A stretch of 64,000 nt of DNA. Source: Synaphobranchus kaupii. Taxonomy: Eukaryota > Chordata > Actinopteri > Anguilliformes > Synaphobranchidae. Numbering within the stretch: position 1 is the first letter of the stretch; each line of letters starts with the position of its first letter. This document shows positions 1 through 9,996 of the stretch, one piece after another. The DNA lies in the NCBI GenBank assembly GCA_029718625.1, contig CM056383.1, positions 71,195,761-71,259,760 on the forward strand, in the 5' to 3' direction. The notes beneath the pieces were generated by a model. It saw only the letters and a list, made by a program, of their open reading frames with translations, had not been told where the DNA came from and made no database searches. A program made the position numbers and the translations under genes.

Positions 1-987
1 ATGACAGAAAATGTCATTGAAATGTATTGACTATATTTGTTGTCTTGTGCTATGGCGCCTGATAAGTAAGTTGTTCTAATTTGTTGTTCCAACCCATGGA
101 GATAAACTAAACGTTTTTTTATTTTTTTAGATGAAGGTTATGAATGCAGTCGGTCATTACAGTATAATCTCCTGGACTTTTCTGGATGCCAAAAACGGTT
201 ATTGCGACTGGGCATCTTTAACTTTAATAAATGTTGTGTGATGGATTATGACATCAAGATAAATATTATGCCAATGAAACGTTTCCCCACGTCCAATCAG
301 GAGTTGCCTCCAATTTGACAGACATTGTGTCTGCCTTGAATCTCCTCCAGGAGACCCTTATGTGGTCAGTACCTGGGTTGGCATGAAAGGGTTAACATTA
401 ATTACAGGCACCAAGGGGGAGCATCAGACAAGCATTCCCAGCCCCAGGGCTCCCTGGGAAATCTGCCAGGTAGATCCACGAGTCTGCACGCACCAACGCT
501 CTAAACCTCGTAGCTTAGTGCTACCGTTCCAGGCTAATGCCCGGGACCTGTTAGTAGGGGATGAGGGTCCCCATACCCATCTCTAAGCTTGCGGTAATGA
601 GCACTGCTAATCCCCACCAGCTTCGCTTCGCTTCACCCCAGGAACCCTCTCCCCCACTGGCTCTGCACACTTTTTTAAAGCTCTTTGTCTTCTGTAGGCC
701 TGTAGGTCTCGTTACCGCTTGGTCACCTAGGGGTTTCTGAAGGAAGTGGATGGGTAGTAGCAGAGCGGTGGGCGAGGGTCGGGGGCAGTTCAGTACGTGT
801 TTTTACTTTGCTTGTTCGTCTCGGATCTTGTCAGGGTGCCTCAGAGGATTCTGGGAAGAGGTCGAGCGTAATGGCCCCGTGTTTCTCAGACTAATTTTTA
901 TGGATTTATTTACATTACGCAATTAATAAGAGCCGAGTGAAGATTGTGTTGATTTAGTCTCCTGTTAGTTTAACATGGTGTTCTCCA

Positions 988-991
<4 letters not shown>

Positions 992-1048
<57 letters not shown>

Positions 1049-1335
1049 CTCTGGTCTTCCCTTTTCTCTCCCTCTCTTTGTCCCCTCCACTTTCCCTCTC
1101 TCACCATCTCTTTCATTTTACTTCTTTTTTTTTTTTCTATCTTTTTTTTCCCCCCTCTCTCACCCATTCTCCCTCCCTCCCCCTGTCCTCATTCTCTGGC
1201 CTGATTTCCCTCCTTTCCTCATCTCTCCCTCTCCCTCTCTCTCTCTCTCTCATTCCCTCTGTCTATCCTTCTCTCGCTCCCTCTCTCACTTTCTCTCCTC
1301 CATCCCTCTCCCTCTCTCTCTCTCGCTCTCTCTCT

Positions 1336-1336
<1 letters not shown>
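992..1336. repeat. (CT)n microsatellite and pyrimidine-rich tract
   Basis: A nearly pure CT run covers 992-1042. It is followed by about 290 bases of C and T with few purines. It lies on the transcribed + strand of bard1 and may serve as a distant polypyrimidine tract for the acceptor at 1383-1384. It gives long artificial reading frames rich in Ser, Leu and Pro. Confidence 0.9.

Positions 1337-1382
<46 letters not shown>
1337..1382. repeat. (CA)n microsatellite abutting the bard1 acceptor
   Basis: About twenty AC dinucleotides, with two GC interruptions at the 3' side, run directly into the AG of the last bard1 acceptor. The usual pyrimidine run next to the AG is therefore absent. Confidence 0.9.
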
Positions 1383-1383
<1 letters not shown>

Positions 1384-1384
1384 G

Positions 1385-1719
1385 CTCCCCCTGCTCTTCG
1401 ATGGCTGCTTCTTCTTCTTCCTCGGCTCCTTTAAGAACCCCTCCAAGGAGGAGCTTCTGCAATTGGCCAAGGAGGGAGGTGGGCGGGCCCTGGCCCGGCA
1501 GCCCAAACCCGACAGCGACGTGACCCAGACCCTCGCCGCGGCCGCGTACCACGCCCGTCCGGGCTCGGACCAAGCCCTGTGCACCCAGTACATCCTCTAC
1601 GACCCCAAGGCTCCTACAAGCCTCCGAGAGTCCGACTGGGCAAGGTGTGGTCAGCACCCTCCTCCTGGCTGCTGGACTGCATCTCCACCTTCCGGCTCCT
1701 TCCGGTACCTGAAGTCTAG
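1385..1719 (+). CDS. bard1: bard1 last coding exon (second BRCT repeat), frameshifted
   Basis: BARD1 is the partner of BRCA1 in a nuclear RING ubiquitin ligase that acts in homologous recombination. This exon encodes its C-terminal BRCT repeat. After the acceptor AG at 1383-1384 the frame reads [10 protein letters not shown], then [30 protein letters not shown] and CTQYILYD. This matches the human [28 protein letters not shown] and CTQYIIY blocks. After Lys at 1607-1609 the frame breaks. One frame over, from about 1609, the match resumes as [20 protein letters not shown] and FRLLPVPEV, with stop TAG at 1717-1719. Restoring a single G (GG to GGG at 1609-1610) would give 111 residues, about the human exon length. 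As written, the first frame instead continues with unrelated residues to a stop at 1850-1852. Whether this is an assembly error or a real lesion cannot be told from one sequence. Upstream exons are outside the window. Confidence 0.93.
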
Positions 1720-1975
1720 CTTCCCATGGGCTGTACCCCGCATTTCACCTGGTTACCATGGCAAACGGGAATACATGAACCATTGGGTGGAGTCGCTTGG
1801 TCATACCACACCTCTGGTTAACATCGCAAACAAACCCCTGACCACTTTTTAATTTAAATTTTTAAATATTTTTTGAGGGGGGGGGGGGGGGGGGGTTCAC
1901 AGTATTGAGTGGCTATTGGAAGTTGTGAAAAGAACAAAAGATAATATAAATAAAAGTGGTTGTGTATGAATACTG
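1720..1975 (+). other. bard1: bard1 3' untranslated region
   Basis: This is sequence between the inferred bard1 stop and just past a canonical polyA signal. It contains a 19-base G run at 1877-1895. The extent is inferred only from the hexamer; no transcript evidence is available. Confidence 0.55.
1949..1954 (+). promoter_or_regulatory. Polyadenylation signal AATAAA
   Basis: A perfect AATAAA hexamer lies 230 bases after the inferred bard1 stop, followed by a GT-rich stretch. This is a plausible 3' end for the transcript. Confidence 0.55.
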
Positions 1976-4028
1976 ACACTGAGTTTTGAGTGTTTAATTA
2001 CTCGTAGTAAATCATAGTCACAAGATTTTTAGATTTAAGTTGGTAACTGAGACTACAGTCATAGGAGGTTTTCTATCGAGGTCCTTCCTACAGGGGAGGA
2101 CCCTGAAAAGGTCTGGGAGCTGAAGCTTTATTGACGGTTCAGACATGTTCTAATTTCTTTCCTACTTTTGTAATGCTGGGTTGGACCGGTCCAATTTTAC
2201 CATTTGAAAATTTAAAAGCAAAAGACTTTGAACATTGCGCCATGTTGTAGATGTGTTGAACCTGACCCTGATTTATATCAAGTGAGTTTATTTGGGATGT
2301 AAATATTTGGGATGTATTGTATGTAAATATAACCAATCAATCAGTGCAGTTTATGCAAGTTCATATGTATCTAATAGCTGTTTTTAGTTGTGAGCTGTTT
2401 AGTGTTGTTATCGTCATAAGATTGACTTGGCTTGCTATGACCTTTTGTTTATAACCGCTTGAGGGTGTGATACCCTTTCATCAGCTGACAATCAGATGAA
2501 AATGTAGCTTGTTTTTCTGTATAAAATGCCATTTAGGCCCCTTTGTCATAAATACTGGGAAGGGTTTTATCCTTGCTTGAGCACCAATATCTCCAGTTGT
2601 GGTCTTACATATTTCACAATTGCAGAGCTCCCTGGATGAAGTGATGCAGCCCGTCCTCAACTGGAGTTAGTCCTTCTGTCTTGTTGTGGGGGTTTTAGGC
2701 TGGGGTATGCTGTGAAGAGTATCGTAACAAATGTTCCCTATAAAAAAAGAAATGCCCTATATAAGAACCTTTTGATTGGATAGGATCAGAGTTGGTTGTG
2801 GTCCTTTCTCAATATAACCATGTTTTTTTATGGTCATCTAATCCAGGCGATAAATTGTTTTAAGCGACTCGTGACAGCTGGGTATAGGCCCTGGCCCCAT
2901 ATGTTGTTTTTAAAACATTTATTTTAAAGTGATTCACTTCATAGATTGATCGCTTCACTTCATTCCTGCCTCTTTCATGTGTGGAATAGCCGACCATAAG
3001 TCACTCCCACCGCTATACCTCCTGCTCCTGCAGGGGGCGCACTGCAGCCACAGCGTATTTATGCAGCGGCAAAGCCGAGGAACCCTGGCAAACTTAAGCC
3101 CACTCTTACCCCCGGGGAAACGTTGCCGTACACTCCCAGTTAAAGTTGATCGGTGAGGTAGCTGTGAGCACATGTCTAGGCGAGAGTGGTCACCCTGCGC
3201 TAATGGAGAGGGCCCTTACCAACTGGTCACTTCATTTAGAGAGTTTAGCTTCACAACCACCTGCGCTGCTTCATAGAATTTATTTGCTTTAGTTGTATAG
3301 CGTTTGTCCTGCTCAGGTGTATGGAGTAGGCAGTTGGCTCTTCTCTGTTGGAGAGGGGCCGATACTTTTTTTTTTTTTGTGTGCCAAGATTAAAACTGAA
3401 ATGTAATCTAATCAGGTCAGGACAAAAGGTTTGGCGCGATCAGCTGGGCAGCGCTGGCCTTTGAAAACGAGCCCAACCAATGCAGTATGGGCTCTGGGTT
3501 CAATAAAACAGATAAGACAAACAAAACCAAAAAAAAGCTAAGCAATTAATCTTACGGCCAGCTGGCTGACATGCATTTACAAAAGAAACAAACAATTTTG
3601 GTTTTTCTCTTTTCTTTGAGGGGGAAAAAAAAAAACAAATCTTGGGAGGTGCTGTAGATATCTGACTCCGTGTCCTGTAGGTTTATTTCTCTGGCTGTGT
3701 CCCAGAATGCTGCATTCAGAGGGATTAGTCAGGGACGCTCCTAATTGCTATTGATTGCTGCGCGTTGCATTAAATTGCTTCCCCAGTCTGAGTTGGGGAA
3801 TGGGGGTAGGGGGTGGCAATTAGTGGCACAGACAAGACTCCAACGGCGTGATTAATTGGAGTTTAAAAGGAAGTGTTTTGCAGAGGAGAGAAGGGGCGCT
3901 CTGTCTTTTTCTTACCGGGGGTGGGCGTGTGGGTTTTCGCGCTGCTGGTTTTTAAGTTAAAGTCCGTAACTCCACTTAGGAAGTTTTGGGCTTGCGCAGA
4001 CCGTTTTTGGAAGTGCGGCCATCTTGGA
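1976..4028. other. Intergenic DNA 3' of bard1
   Basis: No gene recognised. 2690-2782 resembles the better preserved LINE 3' tail at 7305-7412 (shared GTTTAGGCTGGG-like and GCTGTGAAG blocks, then a CCCTATATAA-like end). The rest has no structure I can name. Confidence 0.5.
2690..2782 (+). mobile_element. Degenerate LINE 3' tail (RTE/Rex3-like)
   Basis: It contains TTTTAGGCTGGGGTATGCTG, then GAAGAGTATCGTAACAA, then a degraded GCCCTATATAAG. The same blocks in the same order occur at 7305-7412, where the copy ends in a TTGA-type tandem tail. Class assignment rests on that tail and is tentative. Confidence 0.4.
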
Positions 4029-4732
4029 AGTGTTGTGCTTGCTGCTACCCCTTGCTGTTCTGTAGCTAAGGAGTAGACTGGCCGTTTTACCGCCGTAAAT
4101 GCGTTTCTCAATGCGGAATACCCCTGCTGTTCTGTAGCTAAGCAGTAGACTGGCCGTTTTAACCGCCGTTTTACCATGCGTTTCTCAATGCGGAATACCC
4201 CTGCTTTTCTGTAGCTAAGCAGTAGACTGGCCGTTTTACCGCCGTTTTACCATGCGTTTCTCAATGCGGAATATCCCTGCTGTTCTGTAGCTAAGCAGTA
4301 GACTGGCCGTTTTAACCGCCATTTTACCATGCGTTTCTCAATGCGGAATACCCCTGCTGTTCTGTAGCTAAGCAGTAGACTGGCCGTTTTACCGCCGTTT
4401 TACCATGCGTTTCTCAATGCGGAATACCCCTGCTGTTCTGTAGCTAAGCAGTAGACTGGCCGTTTTTACCGCCGTTTTACCATGCGTTTCTCAATGCGGA
4501 ATATCCCTGCTGTTCTGTAGCTAAGCAGTAGACTGGCCGTTTTACCGCCATTTTACCATGCGTTTCTCAATGCGGAATACCCCTGCTGTTCTGTAGCTAA
4601 GCAGTAGACTGGCCGTTTTACCGCCGTTTTACCATGCGTTTCTCAATGCGGAATACCCCTGCTGTTCTGTAGCTAAGCAGTAGACTGGCCGTTTTACCGC
4701 CGTAAATGCGTTTCTCAATGCGGAATACCCCA
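4029..4732. repeat. Satellite array, ~9 units of 76-77 bp
   Basis: The marker GTAGACTGGCC recurs at 4073, 4145, 4222, 4298, 4375, 4451, 4528, 4604 and 4680, giving a period of 76-77 bp (72 for the first interval). Each unit runs from GCTGTTCTGTAGCTAAGCAG through GCCGTTTTACCGCC to CATGCGTTTCTCAATGCGG. The first and last units share a shortened form, CCGCCGTAAATGCG, in place of the longer CCGCCGTTTTACCATGCG of the inner units. Confidence 0.95.
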
Positions 4733-5513
4733 GCTGTCTGGCGTGATGAATTACTCATGTTTTCTGTATCTAAGATCAGAATGCTTACGGGCAGAAACCA
4801 CGTAAGAGCACACTGTACCTTGGGAGGGTAATACTCTCAGGGTGAGCTGTACATTCTGACCCAGTTAATGATGGGAAGGAATTTCCAACAAATAAATCAA
4901 GACGCTCACTTTTTGCTGAATAACACTTTTTTTTCTGTCTATTTAAACAAAATAGTTCTGTCTTCATAAATAGTACATTTTCCCCACTTTAGATTTCATA
5001 ATACACATAAGTTTGCAGGTATTTACAGTTTTTTTTTTTTACACATACATTGTCTGTTAAGGGCACCTAGAGTTGATCTCTGGCAGATAAAGGAGTGGGA
5101 GAATGTTTGGCCGTGCCAACCGTCAACTGTTAGGCCATGCCAACTGTCAATGCCAACTGTCAACTGTTAGGCCTGTCGAGCCATCTGCCCCCCACTGTGC
5201 GCTTGGCAAGTCCAACCAAACAGTTTTCTGGCATTCATTTTTAAATGCCACTTTTAAATTAATGAATTTTTAATCACCTTTTCATGAAAATTTAAATGAA
5301 TTTCAATCTCCAATATGACTGATTGATTTTAATGGTAACGGTAAATTATGTATTTCCCCCTTATGCCAAACCCTTGGTGCCCTTGAATCATAACAGTTGA
5401 TTGTTTTGACAGTTTTTATTATTTTCATATTTCATACAGTCAGGCACACTGTTAACTGTTTAAAAAAAGGAACAATCTTTCATAGCTTCCAGCTACAGCA
5501 AGTCGGTGTCTCG
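4733..5513. other. Unannotated AT-rich DNA up to the gap
   Basis: No gene found. A short irregular repetition of GCCAACTGTCAACTGTTAGG-like words lies at 5113-5173. Nothing else was recognised. Confidence 0.5.
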
Positions 5514-6013
5514 NNNNNNNNNNNNNNNNNNNNNNNNNNNNNNNNNNNNNNNNNNNNNNNNNNNNNNNNNNNNNNNNNNNNNNNNNNNNNNNNNNNNNNN
5601 NNNNNNNNNNNNNNNNNNNNNNNNNNNNNNNNNNNNNNNNNNNNNNNNNNNNNNNNNNNNNNNNNNNNNNNNNNNNNNNNNNNNNNNNNNNNNNNNNNNN
5701 NNNNNNNNNNNNNNNNNNNNNNNNNNNNNNNNNNNNNNNNNNNNNNNNNNNNNNNNNNNNNNNNNNNNNNNNNNNNNNNNNNNNNNNNNNNNNNNNNNNN
5801 NNNNNNNNNNNNNNNNNNNNNNNNNNNNNNNNNNNNNNNNNNNNNNNNNNNNNNNNNNNNNNNNNNNNNNNNNNNNNNNNNNNNNNNNNNNNNNNNNNNN
5901 NNNNNNNNNNNNNNNNNNNNNNNNNNNNNNNNNNNNNNNNNNNNNNNNNNNNNNNNNNNNNNNNNNNNNNNNNNNNNNNNNNNNNNNNNNNNNNNNNNNN
6001 NNNNNNNNNNNNN
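5514..6013. other. Assembly gap (500 N)
   Basis: Exactly 500 consecutive N, a round number typical of a scaffold gap of unknown true size. It separates the bard1-bearing side from the myo1b-bearing side. Confidence 0.99.
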
Positions 6014-6479
6014 CAATCAGGGTAAAACGCTGACATCAGTAAAGATTTGCACTATCAACACACAGCAATGCTGATTCCACAATCTACAGTCACTGTAAAG
6101 ATCTACGTATCAGTTTGACATTGTCTTTATTAAGCAATGCTATCTGAAGGGACACTCACACCTCTCCATATAGACAGGTACTCTGCTCAAGGCTACTATG
6201 CTTCTCTTCCCACTGGGAAAGGCCCAGTCTATACTCCCCAGAGGCAAATTAAGCTAGCTTACAGACAGGCCTGCTACCGATATTTTATAAGGATAGCTAT
6301 ATATAATAAAGCATATGTCCGTGACTGCTGTTTCGCCAGGTATTAGCAGGTTTGATTTTAGCGCATTTGAAAGACAGAACACAAAACAAATTCATGCTGT
6401 GAACTGGGCTTTGCACAATAGCCAATTGTACAGTTGCTGGGGCAACAGACAGCCAGACCTGAGGCCCATGTGTTCAAAC

Positions 6480-6935
6480 CAAGGGGCCAAGACTGGGCTT
6501 TCATTTTGAAGTTCACTTCCCGGTTGGGCTGGGAGCGGCAATTGTGCCGTTGCTCACTCGCGCCACTGCGATTGGCTCCAGTATAGGTCTTTCACCATGT
6601 AAGTCAATGGCAGCAATGTGGTCAAAATACTCAGTCAATAAATTTTTCCCACAAAAATTTTTTATTGCAATAGGTGCCTTTCCTTCATCTAATGCCTCTG
6701 CATGTGCTGATTTTTTTAAATATTGTGTCGTTTGGACATGGTATTAACATTTGTTCAGGACCAATCAGAGGGACAGGTTGAGTCCCTCTTCGGCTCCACG
6801 GAGCAGACGCAGTTTGTACAAACGGGCAGCGAAAAAAGACATCCAGAGCTTCAATTCGGTTTTTTACGAGGCCGTGGAAAGGCAATGGGTGACGTCACAG
6901 TGGCTTTGGCCATATTTTTATACAGTCTATGGTTT
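6480..6935. repeat. Probable dispersed fish repeat
   Basis: The stretch ending CCATATTTTTATACAGTCTA, preceded by GTGACGTCAC, is of a kind I recognise as recurrent in fish genomes. No clear terminal inverted repeat or target duplication is visible, so class and ends are uncertain. Confidence 0.3.
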
Positions 6936-7304
6936 CAAACCCAGCCGCTGGAATGGATCCAGTTAAAAAGCTGTATGCAATGTTTTAGATCATGCAACCT
7001 TTAAGGGTTTCACCTGTGGGATTAAATTACTCATGCAGTGAATGTACACTGACAAAGCCCACCCGGGTCAACGCGGCATTCGGAGCGAGGGAGACGCGGC
7101 ATTCGGAGCGAGGAGACGCGGCAACAGTCGGGACGTGACACAGCCCAAACAGGGACTTAATCCTGCAACCTCAGACCCCTCCGAATAATTCCACCCCCCC
7201 CCCGCCCCCTGCGAGAGACGAGGCTTTGGCAAAGCTCTCCCACCTGCCACCGTTTGTCTTCAAAAACCTCTGATCACTTGCCACTGTTGCCTTTGGCTTG
7301 CTCT

Positions 7305-7412
7305 TGTGGGGAGTTTAGGCTGGGTTTTGCTGTTTTGCTGTGAAGTGCATTGTGACAACTTGTTGTGAAATGCGCTATATAAATAAATATTGATTGATTG
7401 ATTGATTGATTC
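7305..7412 (+). mobile_element. LINE 3' tail with (TTGA)n, RTE/Rex3-like
   Basis: GAAATGCGCTATATAAATAA is followed by about five TTGA/ATTG tetramers. This layout (GCGCTATATAAATAA then a TTGA tandem tail) is typical of 3' ends of fish RTE-type LINEs. Only the tail is present; no coding part lies upstream. Confidence 0.55.
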
Positions 7413-7724
7413 CTGTTCTCTGGAGCACCGTTCCTAACCTCGCCGGGCCACGCCCCTGCCACCGCCCCGCCTACGCCACGGATAAATACTTCCCCCTAAA
7501 GAGCTCATCAATAATGGGCGAGGCCCCTGAAAGAGCCTCCCTCTCCACTCTGAGTAGGACTCCGTTCCAGTCTGTGAGCCGTGATCAAGATGGCGGGGCA
7601 GAGGTTCGGGCTCTTTCTATTATTTCAGAGCGGCTAAAAGCACCTTCTTAGCGGCCGCTTCCTCTCACAGGATGAAATTAGACACAGAAGGGGAGCTTGA
7701 GTACGTTCGAGAGTCTTTCCCCTG

Positions 7725-7762
7725 GTGTGTGTGTGTGTGTGTGTGCGTGTGTGTGTGTGTGT

Positions 7763-7808
<46 letters not shown>
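7725..7808. repeat. (GT)n microsatellite
   Basis: About 84 bases of GT with three GC interruptions. Confidence 0.95.
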
Positions 7809-7809
<1 letters not shown>

Positions 7810-8129
7810 GAGGCGGGGGGGGAGGTGTGGACTCCTGAACCATCACCTTTTGTACACTGGTAGAGTTGAATGATGACACTGTTGCCTTGCATACCTAAAA
7901 TCAATTTGCCATTTGTCCATCCAATTCAAACTCCAGGATGCTTTATCTGCAGGAAGTAAAGTTGATAATATCGTCAAAGTAGTGCATTTTAACTTTAATC
8001 TATATATATCTAATTAACTTAATAGGTGCACAGACATATATATGGTGAAAAAAGTGGTGATGTAATTCTGTGAGTGAAGGAAGGAAGATGTACTACCCTT
8101 GTTTGACATACAAAATGTCTGACATTCTC

Positions 8130-8238
8130 CTGTGTGCGTGTGCGTGCATGTGTGAATGCGCATATGTGTGTGCATGTACAGTATGCGCATGTGTCTGTGT
8201 GTGTGCGTGAGTGTGTGCCTGTGTGTGTGTGTGTGTGT
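8130..8238. repeat. Imperfect (TG)n microsatellite, left flank of LINE
   Basis: TG-rich sequence with GC, CA and TA interruptions, ending in a pure TG run that stops abruptly at 8238, where LINE sequence begins. Confidence 0.9.
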
Positions 8239-8968
8239 CACTGTTAAAGCAAGATTGCAGGTTCTACCAACAAGACAATCTTTCTATCTGGTTTCCTGAT
8301 TCTCAGTTACCTCACTGCTTGCATCATGATCTTGAACAAATCACTGAATCCTTATCACATATTCTGAATGGCTGCTATGCATACAAAGGATTGTACATAG
8401 CAAGGCATGATAGAATTGTGGAGCTGTTAGTGAAAGACCTACTACCATTATATTCATCTCCTGTAAGAATGTACAAGCATTCTCGTGTAACTCCTACCAT
8501 GTTCAATCTTTGCAATAATGATACTGATATATTTCACAATGTGTCTGCTAATTCTCCAGATGTTGTTATTGTTGATGAGGAAAGTAGAGCTGCGTCTGTC
8601 TTGGAGGTAGGCTGTACTTTTGACTCCAGTCTAGAAGAAGCCTTCCTCACAAAGGTAAGCCTCTGGTGTCGGCTCTGGAACAACTCGGCTATAAATGTAG
8701 GTTTCTAGTTTTTATATTTGGCAGCCTTGGTAATATTCATAGACTAGTGGTGAGGGGTCTGCTATTAGCTGGAATGCAAAAATTGTGGGCAAAGCAGTTG
8801 GCAAGATATTTCTCCATGTCAGCAATTATAGGTAGCCGCCATATCTGGAGGCGGCGTTGTTACCTATACCCTTAAAAAAGAGCCTACAAGTGTCCATAGC
8901 ACTGCTGTGAACTGTGTTTCCCCATTGTTTATCCTTTTTGTATGTGGACATAAATAAAATTATTAAAT
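8239..8968 (+). mobile_element. 5'-truncated R2-type LINE: restriction-like endonuclease region
   Basis: In the frame of 8211-8708 the sequence encodes a Cys/His-rich segment (HCLHHDL, SHILNGC) followed by YIARHDRIVELLV, then PDVVIVDEESRAASVLEVGC and LEEAFLTK. In the +1 frame it continues as PLVSALEQLGYKCRFLVFIF, GSLGNIHRLVVRG and ends IGSRHIWRRRCYLYP with stop TAA at 8873-8875. This order (zinc-finger-like motif, RHDR, PD...E...K, then a terminal Gly-rich/Trp-Arg segment) is that of the C-terminal restriction-like endonuclease of LINEs in the R2/R4/NeSL group. The frame breaks near 8654, so the copy is dead. The reverse transcriptase is absent: the copy is truncated on its left at a TG microsatellite, and its AT-rich 3' end also runs into TG repeats. 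Assignment to a named family (for example Rex6) is not possible by eye. Confidence 0.75.
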
Positions 8969-9029
8969 TGTGTGTGTGTGTGTGTCTGTGTGCATGAGTG
9001 TGTGTCTGCGTGTGTGCGTGAGTGTGTGT
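8969..9029. repeat. (TG)n microsatellite, right flank of LINE
   Basis: It begins directly after the LINE 3' end AAATTATTAAAT-like sequence. TG dinucleotides carry TC, CA and GC interruptions. Confidence 0.9.
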
Positions 9030-9954
9030 TCCCTTGCTTTTTATTCCATCCACACATCTTACAAGGCCCTGCAGAATGGACAGCCACACCAGTCGAGTGA
9101 CTGACCCTGCCAATCAGCATCTCTGCTTACGCCCCTCAGTCGCTCTCTCTGAGCCAATCAGGACACAGCAAGGCCTCCGAGCAGCAGAATCCTTCTACAC
9201 CAGCATCTTGGCTTGGAGTTTCTGTAGGCTTTGAAAAGTGCCCTGCCGTTGCAGAAAAAGTGCTATTGGATGCTAACTGCCGTTCACAGGGCCACTGGGT
9301 AGTTCTGCCTCTGGCAATGCATTGGTAACGTAATGCCCAGTCACTCGTTAAACATCTTAAAGGTTATTCAAGCAGGGAAAATTCAGTTGGGCTCCAGGGA
9401 GGAGTTTGAATTAATGTGGGGGGGAATAAAAATGGGATTCCTTGGAAAAATAAGGCCTGTAGGCCCATGACAGAACGGTGCCATGTTCAACTTTAGTTAT
9501 GGCTGTGATTAAGAGAGAGGGGAAGATACGCACGCTGTTTTATTCATGGCATCCCAGGAGATAAGAGACGTGGGTGTCTATCAAAAGCAAGATTAATGCG
9601 TAGTGTTATTTCACTTGAACCTGAGCAGACTGCACAGGTCTATGCGAGGCAGTGGCTGTAGTCAATACCCGACTGCCTGCAGAGAAGAGACAGGCCTTTT
9701 CCGGGCCTTCACATTCTAAAAACAGACCATATCTGCATATAAAGAGTAGGCCGAACCACAGTCCAGCTCAAACGCCGCTCGACTGAAACAGAACCAAGTA
9801 CGCGCAGAGAATCCTCGAGCCATTTTCTATAGGCTACAGCCTCTACGAGAGATTCTTTCTTGTTATGTTTCCTCTAATCTTCTGTGCAAATCCATGTAGA
9901 CAAAACAACCAGGAGAACAGGGGGAAAGAATGAAAAAGCTGAAGGACAGAGAGA

Positions 9955-9996
9955 GGGAGAGGGAGAGAGGGAGAGAGAGAGAGAGAGAGAGAGCAA
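9955..9996. repeat. (GA)n purine tract
   Basis: GAGAGGGAGAG units followed by pure GA. Confidence 0.85.

Larger units (their letters stand above)
1..1384 (+). other. Last intron of bard1 (3' part)
   Basis: This is non-coding sequence upstream of the last bard1 exon. I looked for the penultimate exon, which should encode the linker just before the second BRCT repeat, and did not find it, so it probably lies left of the window. The first ~960 bases show nothing I can classify. From 992 the intron becomes a CT microsatellite and then a long pyrimidine-rich stretch, ending in a CA microsatellite that runs almost to the splice acceptor. Confidence 0.6.

Noticed and set aside
360..400. 5S rRNA-like words (GTCAGTACCTGGGTTGG)
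   Set aside because: Only one short block resembles 5S rRNA; the rest of the gene is missing on both sides.
1610..1852. Continuation of the first bard1 frame as a natural C-terminus
   Set aside because: The residues match no BARD1 sequence, whereas the other frame matches to its stop. A frameshift is the better explanation.
2955..3173. GC-rich block with CTCCTGCAGGGGGCGCACTG, possible SINE or exon
   Set aside because: No tRNA boxes, tail, target duplication or protein similarity that I could support.
5397..6074. Reading frames spanning the N gap
   Set aside because: They consist almost wholly of N; no stop can occur there by construction.
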